Shown: in pieces, positions 44,669 through 53,181 of the stretch | Numbering within the stretch: the first letter of the stretch is position 1 | How the letters are laid out: every line of letters begins with the position of its first letter | Assembly (NCBI RefSeq): GCF_009873495.1 | Contig: NZ_CP046703.1 | Span: forward strand, 6,873,501 to 6,937,500 | Length of the DNA stretch: 64,000 bases | From: Nostoc sp. ATCC 53789 | Lineage (GTDB): Bacteria > Cyanobacteriota > Cyanobacteriia > Cyanobacteriales > Nostocaceae | Reading direction: 5' to 3' | The notes under the pieces: model-generated | Told to the model about the DNA's origin: nothing | Seen by the model: only the letters and a program-made list of their open reading frames with translations | Databases searched by the model: none | Translations under genes and position numbers: made by a program

Positions 44669-45085
44669 TTAATAATATTTACTAATAAATAAACAGTAAC
44701 GATTGTCTTCTGTTGGCTCATAACTCAATTTGTCGGCAATGGCAGACATAATTTTTAAACCCCGCCCGCGCTCTTGCTCATTCTCATCAAATTCAGATAT
44801 TTGCCGCAATTGCTGCTCTAAGTCAAATGGTTCACCTTGAGACCAAATGCGAATTTCTATATATTTATTTACCCGTACAGCTTCTATTTCAATAGGAGTT
44901 TCAATAGGTAAGTTTTTGTGTGCATGTTCAACTATGTTAGTGAAGCCTTCCATCAAAAGTGTTTGACATTGCCACCAAACTTCTTTGTTAAGAATAGGCG
45001 GCTGATTCATCTGATCGAACCAAAATAATACTTGAGATGATGCTGTAAGGTCTGTGTTGACTTTTAGATAAATTTTATTTTTCAC
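44669..45085 (-). CDS. RsbW-like anti-sigma factor / HATPase protein
   Basis: A 138-residue GHKL ATPase of the anti-sigma/serine kinase type. The N-box is ALLMEGFTNIVEHAHK-like (LLMEGFTNIVEHA) at about residues 45-57 and the G-box is ERGRGLKIMSAIADKLSY near 108-125. RsbW-type proteins bind a sigma factor or phosphorylate a STAS antagonist. It is near a SpoIIE-type phosphatase gene (45345) and a STAS gene (46579), so a partner-switching set is inferred. No sigma factor gene is seen in the window. Confidence 0.88.
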   Translation of the reverse strand: MKNKIYLKVNTDLTASSQVLFWFDQMNQPPILNKEVWWQCQTLLMEGFTNIVEHAHKNLPIETPIEIEAVRVNKYIEIRIWSQGEPFDLEQQLRQISEFDENEQERGRGLKIMSAIADKLSYEPTEDNRYCLFISKYY

Positions 45086-45215
45086 TTCTTAACCAATAAA
45101 ATATTTCGAGACGATCCTATTCGTATTTAATTTATTTAATTTGAGTATTTTCACTATACATTTAAAACTAAATTGCATATAAGTTGAATTAGAGTAATTA
45201 CTTCTTTTTAAGCGA

Positions 45216-45303
45216 AGCAGAATTCAGAATGAATTCTGACGGAAAGAGCGGATAGCAGAGCGTCAAGCCTGCGGGACGCTACGCTACACGTAGCCCATTC
45301 TGA
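45216..45303. repeat. Dispersed repeat upstream of the phosphatase gene
   Basis: Contains inverted CAGAATTCAGAATGAATTCTG and a nested hairpin sequence GGGACGCTACGCTACACGTA, typical of Nostoc dispersed repeats. Confidence 0.55.
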
Positions 45304-45344
45304 CTTCTAAATTCTTCTTCAATCTACTTAGTAAACTTTAATTT

Positions 45345-46535
45345 ATGTTTAAAATTTTGGTTATTGATGATGACCCTATAGTGCGAACAGTACTGAAAAA
45401 AACACTCCAAAATCAAGGTTATGATACCAGTGTCGCCAAAAATGGCGAGGAAGGAATTAGACAAGCACAATTACTACGTCCTGCTCTGATTATCTGTGAC
45501 TGGATGATGTCCGAGGTAGATGGGCTAGAAGTGTGTCGTCGAATTAGAACAGATCCAGAGTTAGCAACCACTTTTTTTATTCTATTAACGGCTAGGGGAG
45601 CAGCTCGAGGAGAGGAGGAAGATCGAGTTAGAGGACTTGACGCTGGAGCAGATGAGTTTATCTCTAAACCAATAGAGATGAATGAATTGAAAGCGCGGGT
45701 AAGAGCAGGACTAAGATTACACCAGTTAAATCAGGATTTACAAAGTCAAAAAGAAGTTTTGGAGACACTAAATCAAGATTTACAAACCCAAAAGCAAATT
45801 TTGGAGGCAGAATTAGCTGAGGCTGCTGATTATGTGCGATCGCTCTTACCCTCACCGCTCGTAGGAGTAGTAACTACAGAAAATCTGTTTATTCCCTCAG
45901 CACAGCTAGGAGGTGATTGCTTTGACCATTATTGGATCGACGAGGATAATTTGGCAATTTATTTGTTGGATGTATCAGGTCATGGCGTGGGTTCAGCCCT
46001 CCTATCTGTATCCGTGCTGAATGTTTTGCGATCGCAATCTTTACCAAACACCAACTTTTGTCAACCAAGTGAAGTCCTAAAAGCGCTCAATCACGCCTTT
46101 CAAATGACAAAGCACGGTGATAAATACTTCACAATCTGGTATGGAGTTTATCACCGCCTGAAACGTCAAATTATTTATGCCAACGCCGGACATCCACCAG
46201 CTTTACTCTTATCGAATACCTCTACAACAAGTATCCAAGTTAAACAGCTAAGTTCTTTGGATCTCCCAATTGGCTTTTTACCTGATGTCCAGTTTGAAGA
46301 GGCTATTTTTCAGATCGAAGAGAACAGCATTTTATACATTTTTAGTGATGGTGTTTATGAAATTAATCAGTCAGATGGTAAATTTTGGGGTATTGATGCT
46401 TTCATTGACTTACTAACTAAACATAGTCTAAAAGACCCCTGTGTTCTAAATCAACTATTGGCGAAGATTATTACCTTAAATTATCAAGATAATCTTGATG
46501 ATGACTTCTCTTTGGTAAAAGTTAACTTTGGTTAG
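45345..46535 (+). CDS. Response regulator with SpoIIE-type PP2C phosphatase (RsbU-like)
   Basis: 396 residues. The receiver domain (1-120) has acceptor Asp in LIICDWMMSEVDG and Lys in FISKPIEM. A coiled-coil linker with repeated NQDLQSQKEVLETLNQDLQT follows. The C-terminal PP2C/SpoIIE domain (about 175-395) has the metal motif LGGDCFDHYWID, then LLDVSGHGVGSALLS and IFSDGVYEI. Such proteins dephosphorylate STAS antagonists in response to a histidine kinase signal. A STAS gene (46579) and a HATPase anti-sigma gene (44669) flank it, giving a complete partner-switching module with phosphorelay input. Confidence 0.92.
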   Translation: MFKILVIDDDPIVRTVLKKTLQNQGYDTSVAKNGEEGIRQAQLLRPALIICDWMMSEVDGLEVCRRIRTDPELATTFFILLTARGAARGEEEDRVRGLDAGADEFISKPIEMNELKARVRAGLRLHQLNQDLQSQKEVLETLNQDLQTQKQILEAELAEAADYVRSLLPSPLVGVVTTENLFIPSAQLGGDCFDHYWIDEDNLAIYLLDVSGHGVGSALLSVSVLNVLRSQSLPNTNFCQPSEVLKALNHAFQMTKHGDKYFTIWYGVYHRLKRQIIYANAGHPPALLLSNTSTTSIQVKQLSSLDLPIGFLPDVQFEEAIFQIEENSILYIFSDGVYEINQSDGKFWGIDAFIDLLTKHSLKDPCVLNQLLAKIITLNYQDNLDDDFSLVKVNFG

Positions 46536-46578
46536 TATAGTCAAGTGTGCAGATTCAAATTTAGCATAGTCTAGGAGC

Positions 46579-46905
46579 TTACTGTGTTGCCAATACTTGG
46601 CGATTGAATTCATCTTGGTCAGCAAAGGTTTGAAAAATCCTATCCATTTTAGTCAATTCAAATAACATTCTGACTTGATCGCTGATTGAACAAACAAAAA
46701 GTTTAGTATTAGCATTTCGCGCCATTTGCATTGCTGAGACTAAAGCACCTAAACCAGAACTATCGATAAACTTTACTTCTTTCATATCAAGTAACAATAT
46801 ATCGGCTCCAGTTAGCAGAATATCGCTAACTTCACGACGCAGTTCATTACCTCTAATACCATCTAAAATTCCAGATAATTCTAGTAATTTTACGTTCATG
46901 CTCAT
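46579..46905 (-). CDS. STAS domain anti-sigma factor antagonist
   Basis: A 108-residue SpoIIAA/RsbV-like protein. The phosphorylatable Ser is in the conserved FIDSSGLGALVSAM motif at about residues 48-61. The rest follows the STAS fold (LELSGILDGIRGNELRREV, ILLLDMKEVKF). It is probably the substrate of the RsbW-like kinase at 44669 and of the PP2C phosphatase at 45345. It is transcribed convergently with the phosphatase. Confidence 0.93.
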   Translation of the reverse strand: MSMNVKLLELSGILDGIRGNELRREVSDILLTGADILLLDMKEVKFIDSSGLGALVSAMQMARNANTKLFVCSISDQVRMLFELTKMDRIFQTFADQDEFNRQVLATQ

Positions 46906-47418
46906 TGTTTTATCCTATTGTTTGACTGGGAAAAATGTATTTACATTTTGGCATTGACCTAAGCTAAACTGCAATAGATATAGCAATAGTTTTGTATCTT
47001 AAAGGAATCTGCTTTAATTTGTGTTCGCGCAGCCATACTTATTGGCGTGGTGCAGCTTGATAATTATTATTTGCTATTGCAGTCAAGAATCTAGCCCCAC
47101 AGATTAGCGAAAAATTTCAAAAGCTTTAAAATAACCATCTTTATAACCTAAATACCGTGCCTAAAAACGAGACATAAGCAGTGGTAATTTCACTGCATTG
47201 CCACCCGACATGAAAAAATGCTGCAAATTATACAGCTATGAGTATGTTCTTCCTTGACGTTGGCACAGCTATCGCATTGTTGTTTTTTAGATGGTCTGAA
47301 AATTAGTGTCTGATTAAATCAAGATCAAGTTAGCGGCTCTGCGCTAAAGTAAAAATATTGGGATCAAAGTCTCTGCTAGTAAGTTCAAACACCACTAATC
47401 TTTACCACTGCGGCGATA
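46906..47418. other. Gene-free gap, 513 nt
   Basis: A mixed region upstream of the STAS gene (its promoter should be near 46906-46960) and the conserved small gene at 47419. A 22-codon hydrophobic frame at 47237-47305 beginning MSMFFLDVGTAIALLFF was seen but is too short to support. No repeat, tRNA or strong hairpin was found. Confidence 0.3.
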
Positions 47419-47757
47419 ATGTCTCAAGAGCATAACGAATCACTCCAACTTCAAGAGATCACCAAACTCAAACCGAAACACTTTGCTGATTTAGTCAGAT
47501 CAGCACAATTGATTTTCGACCCTACAGCCGGAGTTTCGGGAAGACATATAACAGTTGACTGGGAACAATTCGGAATTCCCCACGATGTGGCAGACAATCT
47601 CAAGTCACTTGGTCAAGAGTACCAATATGCATCTCCTCACATCCCTGTTGAAGTCATTTGGAGTAAATTAACTCCCAAAACTCGTATTTGGTTTGTTGAA
47701 AACAAAGATAAGTTGTGGCAAATTGAAGAAGCTTTCCCAGCCCTTGACGAAGATTAA
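47419..47757 (+). CDS. Conserved small cyanobacterial protein, unknown function
   Basis: 112 residues, soluble and acidic, with a predicted alpha/beta composition (LKPKHFADLVRSAQLIFDP, SGRHITVDWEQFGIP, VEVIWSKLTPKTRIWFVENK). No Cys, signal peptide or known motif. It lies between the STAS and ArsR genes, on the opposite strand. Coding status is supported by composition and the clean frame; function is not known. Confidence 0.7.
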   Translation: MSQEHNESLQLQEITKLKPKHFADLVRSAQLIFDPTAGVSGRHITVDWEQFGIPHDVADNLKSLGQEYQYASPHIPVEVIWSKLTPKTRIWFVENKDKLWQIEEAFPALDED

Positions 47758-47855
47758 AGGGAATATGAATCATTTGTAGGGGTACAACGCTCGTTTTACC
47801 CCTAACTACCAGAAGCTAGGAAGACATTTTACCCAATTAAGGCATCAGGTATTTT

Positions 47856-48218
47856 TCAAAAAACTGCTGTTTTACTTCGAAGGGCTTTCAAGCTTTCAGC
47901 CTGCTGTTGCACGCGTTCACTAATGCGATCGCACGCTAACTCACAAAGCTCAAAAATCATTGGTTCGGCAATCTCGTAATAGGCACTCGTGCCTTTGGGC
48001 TGACGAGATAGAATCCCTGCTTGAGTTAACACTTTCAGATGCTTAGATAGATTTGCCTGACCTAAGTTAGTAACCTCGGCAATTTCCATCACATTCATTG
48101 GCCCTGATTTTAGACAGGCTAAAATCTGTAGCCGACTTGCCTCTGATAAAACCTTGAAGTAGTCAGCAACTGCCACGAGAACAGCTGGATCGGACTTGTG
48201 TGGCTTAGTTTTTGGCAT
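47856..48218 (-). CDS. ArsR family transcriptional regulator
   Basis: A 120-residue winged-helix repressor. The core is LSEASRLQILACLKSGPMNVMEIAEVTNLGQANLSKHLKVLTQAGILSRQPKG at about residues 24-78. The usual arsenic/cadmium ELCVCDL metal site is absent; Cys residues are Cys35 in the second helix and Cys92-x3-Cys96 near the C-terminus, an arrangement more like redox or persulfide sensors of the BigR/SqrR group, though this is inference. A 20-bp palindrome upstream (48251-48270) is a candidate operator for autoregulation. No metal gene is adjacent. Confidence 0.9.
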   Translation of the reverse strand: MPKTKPHKSDPAVLVAVADYFKVLSEASRLQILACLKSGPMNVMEIAEVTNLGQANLSKHLKVLTQAGILSRQPKGTSAYYEIAEPMIFELCELACDRISERVQQQAESLKALRSKTAVF

Positions 48219-48250
48219 AGGGAGATTTAATAGTCGGTATAATATTTTTT

Positions 48251-48270
48251 TAATAGCTAATTAGTTATTA
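48251..48270 (-). promoter_or_regulatory. Candidate ArsR operator palindrome
   Basis: TAATAGCTAATTAGTTATTA is palindromic at 18 of 20 positions and centred about 43 nt upstream of the arsR start. It lies in the 318-nt gap 48219-48536, which has no gene. Confidence 0.45.
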
Positions 48271-48536
48271 AATTTTATAATAGCGTAGTTGAGTTATTGC
48301 TATAGCAATCCGCTTTGATTTTTGAACAAGACTCAGTATCTATCTATCTCTTCTTTCCTATTCCCTGTTCCCTGCCCACGCAAGTAAATATAGCTACGTC
48401 ACGCTGTGTGAACAGAAATCAAGCCGGATTACTATAGTATAAAAAAACACATTAATCTGACAAAATACTTGATGAATAGTTAAAAGGAGTACCTATTGAA
48501 AATCTGACTAGATGCAGCAATTTTGGAGTTAATAAT

Positions 48537-49613
48537 TTATTTTTGAGTAAATACAGTAAAGATACTACCATTTGGATGATTATCTTCGATGGTAATTGTA
48601 CCGGAATGTGCCTCGACTGCCATTTTGCAGAAAGCCAATCCTAAACCAATTTGCCAAACATCTGGTATCCGACTTGCAACTTCATATTTATCGAATATGA
48701 TTTTTCTTACGTCTTCAGGGATTCCGGGGCCTGCATCTGCGACTTGCACTTTCGCACCACCTGCTGCCAAATACTCTCCCCGTAGGGTCACTTGAGAGTT
48801 AGATGGGGAGAACTTAATAGCATTAGAGAGCAAATTATCTAGAACTCGACGAAAGATTGTTGCATCTACTTTCACAATGCCACCAGGTTCAGGTAATTCA
48901 CCTATCAAAAGCAGGTTCTTTTGGGTAGCCATCGCTTCAAAATCTGCTAATGCTGACATACAGAGTAAATAAAGGTCTACTTCTGTGTAGTTGAGAAGCA
49001 TTTTTCCCGATTCTAGCTTTGCCATGATCAGCAAACTATTAATCAATGATTGTAGCTGTTGTCCTGCAAATAAAATTTGATCAACCTTGCCTCTTTGCTG
49101 TTCGGGTGACAAGTTGCAAAATCGGAGAATTTCAGCCGCGAGGACAATACTGGTAAGAGAGTTTCGGAGATCGTGGACAATCATGTTTGCCATATCTTCT
49201 CGCAGTTGAAGCAAAACTTGCAGGCTGTCGTACTGCTGCTTAATCCGCAACATGGAATTAACCCTGGCTCGTAATTCCACGCCGTTGATGGGTTTACTAA
49301 TGAAGTCATCTGCACCTGTTGCTAGACATCGAGCTAAATCTTCTTTAGCAGTTAATGCTGTCACCATAATGATCGGCACTATCTGCCATTGTGGATCAGC
49401 TTTGATGCGTTGACATATTTCCATCCCATCTAGGCCAGGCATCATCACATCCAGCAAAATCAGATCGGGCTGAAGACTGTTGAGGCGATTCAGAGCTTGT
49501 TGACCACTAGAAGCATAGTGTAGCTCGTAGTTTTCATTATTCAACAAGGTTTCAACAACATCGAAATTATCGGGTTCATCATCAATCACTAAAATAGAAG
49601 GTTGAGTATTCAT
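48537..49613 (-). CDS. REC-HisKA-HATPase histidine kinase (response-regulator-fused)
   Basis: 358 residues. An N-terminal receiver (5-125) has acceptor Asp in LILLDVMMPG and Lys in FISKPINGVEL. A short linker leads to HisKA with His147 in MIVHDLRNSLTS and HATPase (about 235-355) with N-box LLSNAIKFSP, G1 DAGPGIPE and G2 QIGLGLAFCK. It has no membrane or sensor domain, so its input is probably phosphotransfer from another kinase. It starts 12 nt after the stop of the upstream hybrid kinase (49626-52325) and is almost certainly co-transcribed with it. Confidence 0.93.
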   Translation of the reverse strand: MNTQPSILVIDDEPDNFDVVETLLNNENYELHYASSGQQALNRLNSLQPDLILLDVMMPGLDGMEICQRIKADPQWQIVPIIMVTALTAKEDLARCLATGADDFISKPINGVELRARVNSMLRIKQQYDSLQVLLQLREDMANMIVHDLRNSLTSIVLAAEILRFCNLSPEQQRGKVDQILFAGQQLQSLINSLLIMAKLESGKMLLNYTEVDLYLLCMSALADFEAMATQKNLLLIGELPEPGGIVKVDATIFRRVLDNLLSNAIKFSPSNSQVTLRGEYLAAGGAKVQVADAGPGIPEDVRKIIFDKYEVASRIPDVWQIGLGLAFCKMAVEAHSGTITIEDNHPNGSIFTVFTQK

Positions 49614-49625
49614 TAAAAATTTCTG

Positions 49626-52325
49626 CTACCTTGCTAAAACTTGTTGAATGGTGAGTGCAAGCTGCTTGAGTTTAACGGGTTTGGTAAGATATTCGTTGGC
49701 TCCAGCGGCTAAACAAGTTTCGCGATCGCTAGGCATAGCTAACGCCGTTAGTGCAATAATCGGAATATCTACAAATTGCCGATCGTCACGGATGCGGCGC
49801 ATTGCTTCTAACCCATCCATTTCTGGCATTTGAATGTCCATCACAATTAAGTCGGGGCGTTGAACTTTAACTAGGTCAATAGCTTGTTGTCCATTGTTTG
49901 CCAAAATGAGATGATACCCTCGACTTTCAAGATAATCGGACATGGTATCAATATTTGTTTGATTATCTTCTGCTAGCAAAATCAAAGGTGGTTTTTTCGC
50001 GGCTTTTGGCAATACAGTTAAATTTGGCGACTCAGAACCAGTAAAATGTTGCAGTTTCTCTATAGTTACCTGAAGTTGAGCGCGGGTAATTGGTTTGACT
50101 AGATATTCAAACGCTCCCTGAGCCAATCCTTTGCTACGCTCATCCACGACTGAAATAATAATCGCTGGAATATTTTTGGTTTTTGGGTTGGTCTTGAGTT
50201 GATTTAGTATCTCCCAACCCGATAGATTCGGTAGTTGCAGATCCAGGATAATTAAACCAGGCTGAACGCGCAGCACCTCTTCTACGGCTCCTTCACCTTT
50301 GGAATAGGTGATGGTTTCCATTCCCATTTCGCTGAAGTAGCGAGTAATTTGGTCAGCGGCCACAACAGAATCTTCGATAATCAAAACTTGAGCATTCTCA
50401 GCAAGTAAGCAATAACTAGGCAATGAATTAGTTGCTTGTATTGTTCGCAAATTAGTACGGTAGGGAATACGGATGGTGAAGCAACTTCCCTGGCCAACTT
50501 CACTGCTAACTGAGACTGTTCCTCCATGTAGGGTAATAATCTGCTGTACTAGCGCCAAACCCAGACCAGTGCCACTGTACTGGCGGTTGAGGCTGCTGTC
50601 AAGCTGGATGAAGGGCTGAAACAGCTTGCCGATTTCTTCAGGAGCAATACCGATGCCGGTGTCATTAATATAGAAGCAAAGATTTGGGGAAGATGAGGCA
50701 AATGAGGGCGACAAGGGAAAATTTACTCCCCCTGTTCCTTTACTCCCATGCTCTCCTATTTCTTCTAGCCGGACTTCTAGGGTTACAGATCCCCCTTCTG
50801 GTGTGAACTTGACAGCGTTGTTCAACAGGTTTATCAGTACTTGACGCAGGCGGCGATCGTCTACTTGGATGCTATCAATATTCTCAGCAATATGAATATT
50901 AAGACGAATATTTTTTTTCAAAGCCATCTGTTTAACAAAGACAAGGCTGGCATCACAGAGGCTTCTGACAGAAACATCACTCCATTGCAGTTCTAATTTG
51001 CCAGATTCGATTTTAGACAGGTCTAGAATGTCGTTGATTAGCTCTAGTAAATGTCTACCACTGCGCTCAATAGTGGCGATCGCTTTTACTTGTCTTTCAT
51101 TGATGGAGCCAAACACACCTTCTTGTAACCCTTCTGACATCCCCAAAATTGCATTAAGAGGTGTTCGCAGTTCATGGCTCATGTTTGCAAGAAATTCGTC
51201 TTTAAGGTGAGTGACACGGGCAAGTTCTACGTTGGTGTTAGCAAGTTGCTCATTCGTCTGCCGCAGTTGTGCCTCGGCTTGTTTGCGTTCGCGTAGCGCA
51301 GCTTGCTGTTCGCTGATATCAGTTACCCGGACTAGATTCATAGTACGTCCGGCTACAGTAATGGGTTTAGCTGCTATGTTTCCCCAAAAAATATGACCTT
51401 TGAGAGTAACATATTCAATCTCTCGACTCCAGACACCTTTTGACTGCATATCTGCCACGATCGCGTCTGTTTCGCTGGCGGTGAATGGATGGCGCTGGAG
51501 TTTCTGCCCATTAATCTCGAGCAATTCAGTTTTGTTAGCCGCCTCAAACAGTTCTACTGCCCGCCGATTACAATCCAGGGTGAGCAGCGTTTGTGGATCA
51601 ACCAAAAAGATGGCATCAGCAGATTCGTTAAAAATTGCTTCTCGCAAATCTATGTTGTGAGTGAGTTTCTGTTCAGCTTGTAAGCGTTCACGTAGCGTAT
51701 CGTAGAGAAATTCGTCGTAGATATCAGCTATGTGGATGGGATTACCGTCTTTATCTGAATTAATGAGGCGACCAGAACAGATCGCCAAAACACTTCTGAG
51801 GGCTGCTTCTGTCCGTTGGCATTTTGCCAGGTCTGCCTGTGCTTGCTGATATGCCCTCTCCTGTTGAATGGCGATCGCGGCAATCAGTTGTTGTTGTTCC
51901 CGGCTTTGTTCAAGCTGTCGAGTTAGCTGTATCCGTTCAACGGCATGATGAATTGCGCCTTGAAGAACTTCAGCAGTGAGTTTATCTTTAAGCAAATAAT
52001 CTTGGACACCACTTTTCATAGCACGGACAGCGATGATTTCATCCCCTTGTCCTGCTGCCAGCAGAATCACAGCAGCTTGAGTATTGCTATGGCATTCCCG
52101 AAATTGCTGAATAAACTTCAGCCCATCCCCATCAGGTAATTTAAAATCCAGCAAAATTATATCTGGCATCTCCTGTTGACACCATTTCATGGACTGCGCT
52201 GCTGTCTCAAACTCCCAAATACGATAGGTATACAGCCTGTCCTGCTTCAAAAAACGACAATATGCTTCCCGATCTCTAGGGCAATCATCAATTAGCAGAA
52301 TTGTAAGGGGAGAGCAATGACTCAT
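49626..52325 (-). CDS. Hybrid histidine kinase REC-PAS-HisKA-HATPase-REC-REC
   Basis: 899 residues. Receiver 1 (8-125, Asp in IILLDFKLPDG), coiled coil, PAS (about 235-345), HisKA with His384 in MSHELRTPLNAILG, HATPase (about 480-620), receiver 2 (about 655-765, LIILDLQLPN), receiver 3 (about 785-895, LIVMDIQMPEMDG). The ATP-binding domain carries an insert of about 20 residues (GEHGSKGTGGVNFPLSPSF) encoded by repeat-like DNA at 50681-50760. No membrane segment, so it is cytoplasmic. It is the first gene of a two-gene operon with the REC-kinase downstream. Confidence 0.93.
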   Translation of the reverse strand: MSHCSPLTILLIDDCPRDREAYCRFLKQDRLYTYRIWEFETAAQSMKWCQQEMPDIILLDFKLPDGDGLKFIQQFRECHSNTQAAVILLAAGQGDEIIAVRAMKSGVQDYLLKDKLTAEVLQGAIHHAVERIQLTRQLEQSREQQQLIAAIAIQQERAYQQAQADLAKCQRTEAALRSVLAICSGRLINSDKDGNPIHIADIYDEFLYDTLRERLQAEQKLTHNIDLREAIFNESADAIFLVDPQTLLTLDCNRRAVELFEAANKTELLEINGQKLQRHPFTASETDAIVADMQSKGVWSREIEYVTLKGHIFWGNIAAKPITVAGRTMNLVRVTDISEQQAALRERKQAEAQLRQTNEQLANTNVELARVTHLKDEFLANMSHELRTPLNAILGMSEGLQEGVFGSINERQVKAIATIERSGRHLLELINDILDLSKIESGKLELQWSDVSVRSLCDASLVFVKQMALKKNIRLNIHIAENIDSIQVDDRRLRQVLINLLNNAVKFTPEGGSVTLEVRLEEIGEHGSKGTGGVNFPLSPSFASSSPNLCFYINDTGIGIAPEEIGKLFQPFIQLDSSLNRQYSGTGLGLALVQQIITLHGGTVSVSSEVGQGSCFTIRIPYRTNLRTIQATNSLPSYCLLAENAQVLIIEDSVVAADQITRYFSEMGMETITYSKGEGAVEEVLRVQPGLIILDLQLPNLSGWEILNQLKTNPKTKNIPAIIISVVDERSKGLAQGAFEYLVKPITRAQLQVTIEKLQHFTGSESPNLTVLPKAAKKPPLILLAEDNQTNIDTMSDYLESRGYHLILANNGQQAIDLVKVQRPDLIVMDIQMPEMDGLEAMRRIRDDRQFVDIPIIALTALAMPSDRETCLAAGANEYLTKPVKLKQLALTIQQVLAR

Positions 52326-53181
52326 AAGTTAAAAATACAAACGCGATCGCGTTTCAACAAAATTATATCTTGATTATCATCATGTTAATAGCCTGATATC
52401 AATTGAGTTATATCTATAGTTGCCCTTCAATACGATGTCTTCTCCAAATCCCTGAAAATTTTTTGCCTCCGTGTTCAGCATGAATAGAATTCGCAATTAT
52501 ACCTAGTTATCTTCCGAAAACGTTCAGTAAATTTGCTGCTTGTAAAATTCATTTACTTATAGCCAGACTAGTAGCCTATCTATAAATAATTGATGGATAA
52601 ATTAAGATTAGAGACGGCGATTTATCGCATCTCTCTAACCATCAAAATGAATTTGACAGATTATTAGTAGCACCAAAATCTTTTTTTTAGCGCAACACCT
52701 AGATTTCACTACGCCTAAACAGTAATTTTTATCATCAGCCAGATTGCCGTCCTTCTATACAATCTCCTGATTCCTACAGATACATCAGAGTAGCTACTCA
52801 GTATTTCTTCTCGAATCCCAAATAGTAATTCAAGTAAATCCTCGGAATTTAATCAATAAAAAATTCCTATTTTTCCTTGATGACTTTTGGATTTAACCCA
52901 TGAATAATAAACCCAGTACGAACAGAAATGATTCATCAATATCTTGAATATTTTCCAAAAGTTATTCCTTTTTAGCTAGTTTAGTCTATTTAATATATTC
53001 GCTCCTTGTTTCAGTTATTAAAGGAGTTTTAATCTAATGTCAGTAGTCGGTAGAGAGCGTCAATTTAAGCAGAATTTATGCTCTTATCATAGAAAATACT
53101 GATGTTTTTAAAAAAATTATAAGTAAAGATATTAATCATATCTTTACAAAAGATATTTTTGGTTTAAGGCATCTATATATA
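52326..53181. other. Long gene-free region, 856 nt
   Basis: Divergent region between the minus-strand kinase operon and the plus-strand CBS-PAS kinase. AT-rich; a small hairpin-prone sequence GAGACGGCGATTTATCGCAT occurs near 52611. No frame with coding character, no tRNA, no heptamer tract. It probably contains the two promoters. Confidence 0.4.

Noticed and set aside
47237..47305. 22-residue hydrophobic frame that could be a small photosystem-type membrane peptide
   Set aside because: No match to known small subunits by inspection, no clear ribosome-binding site; too short to support.
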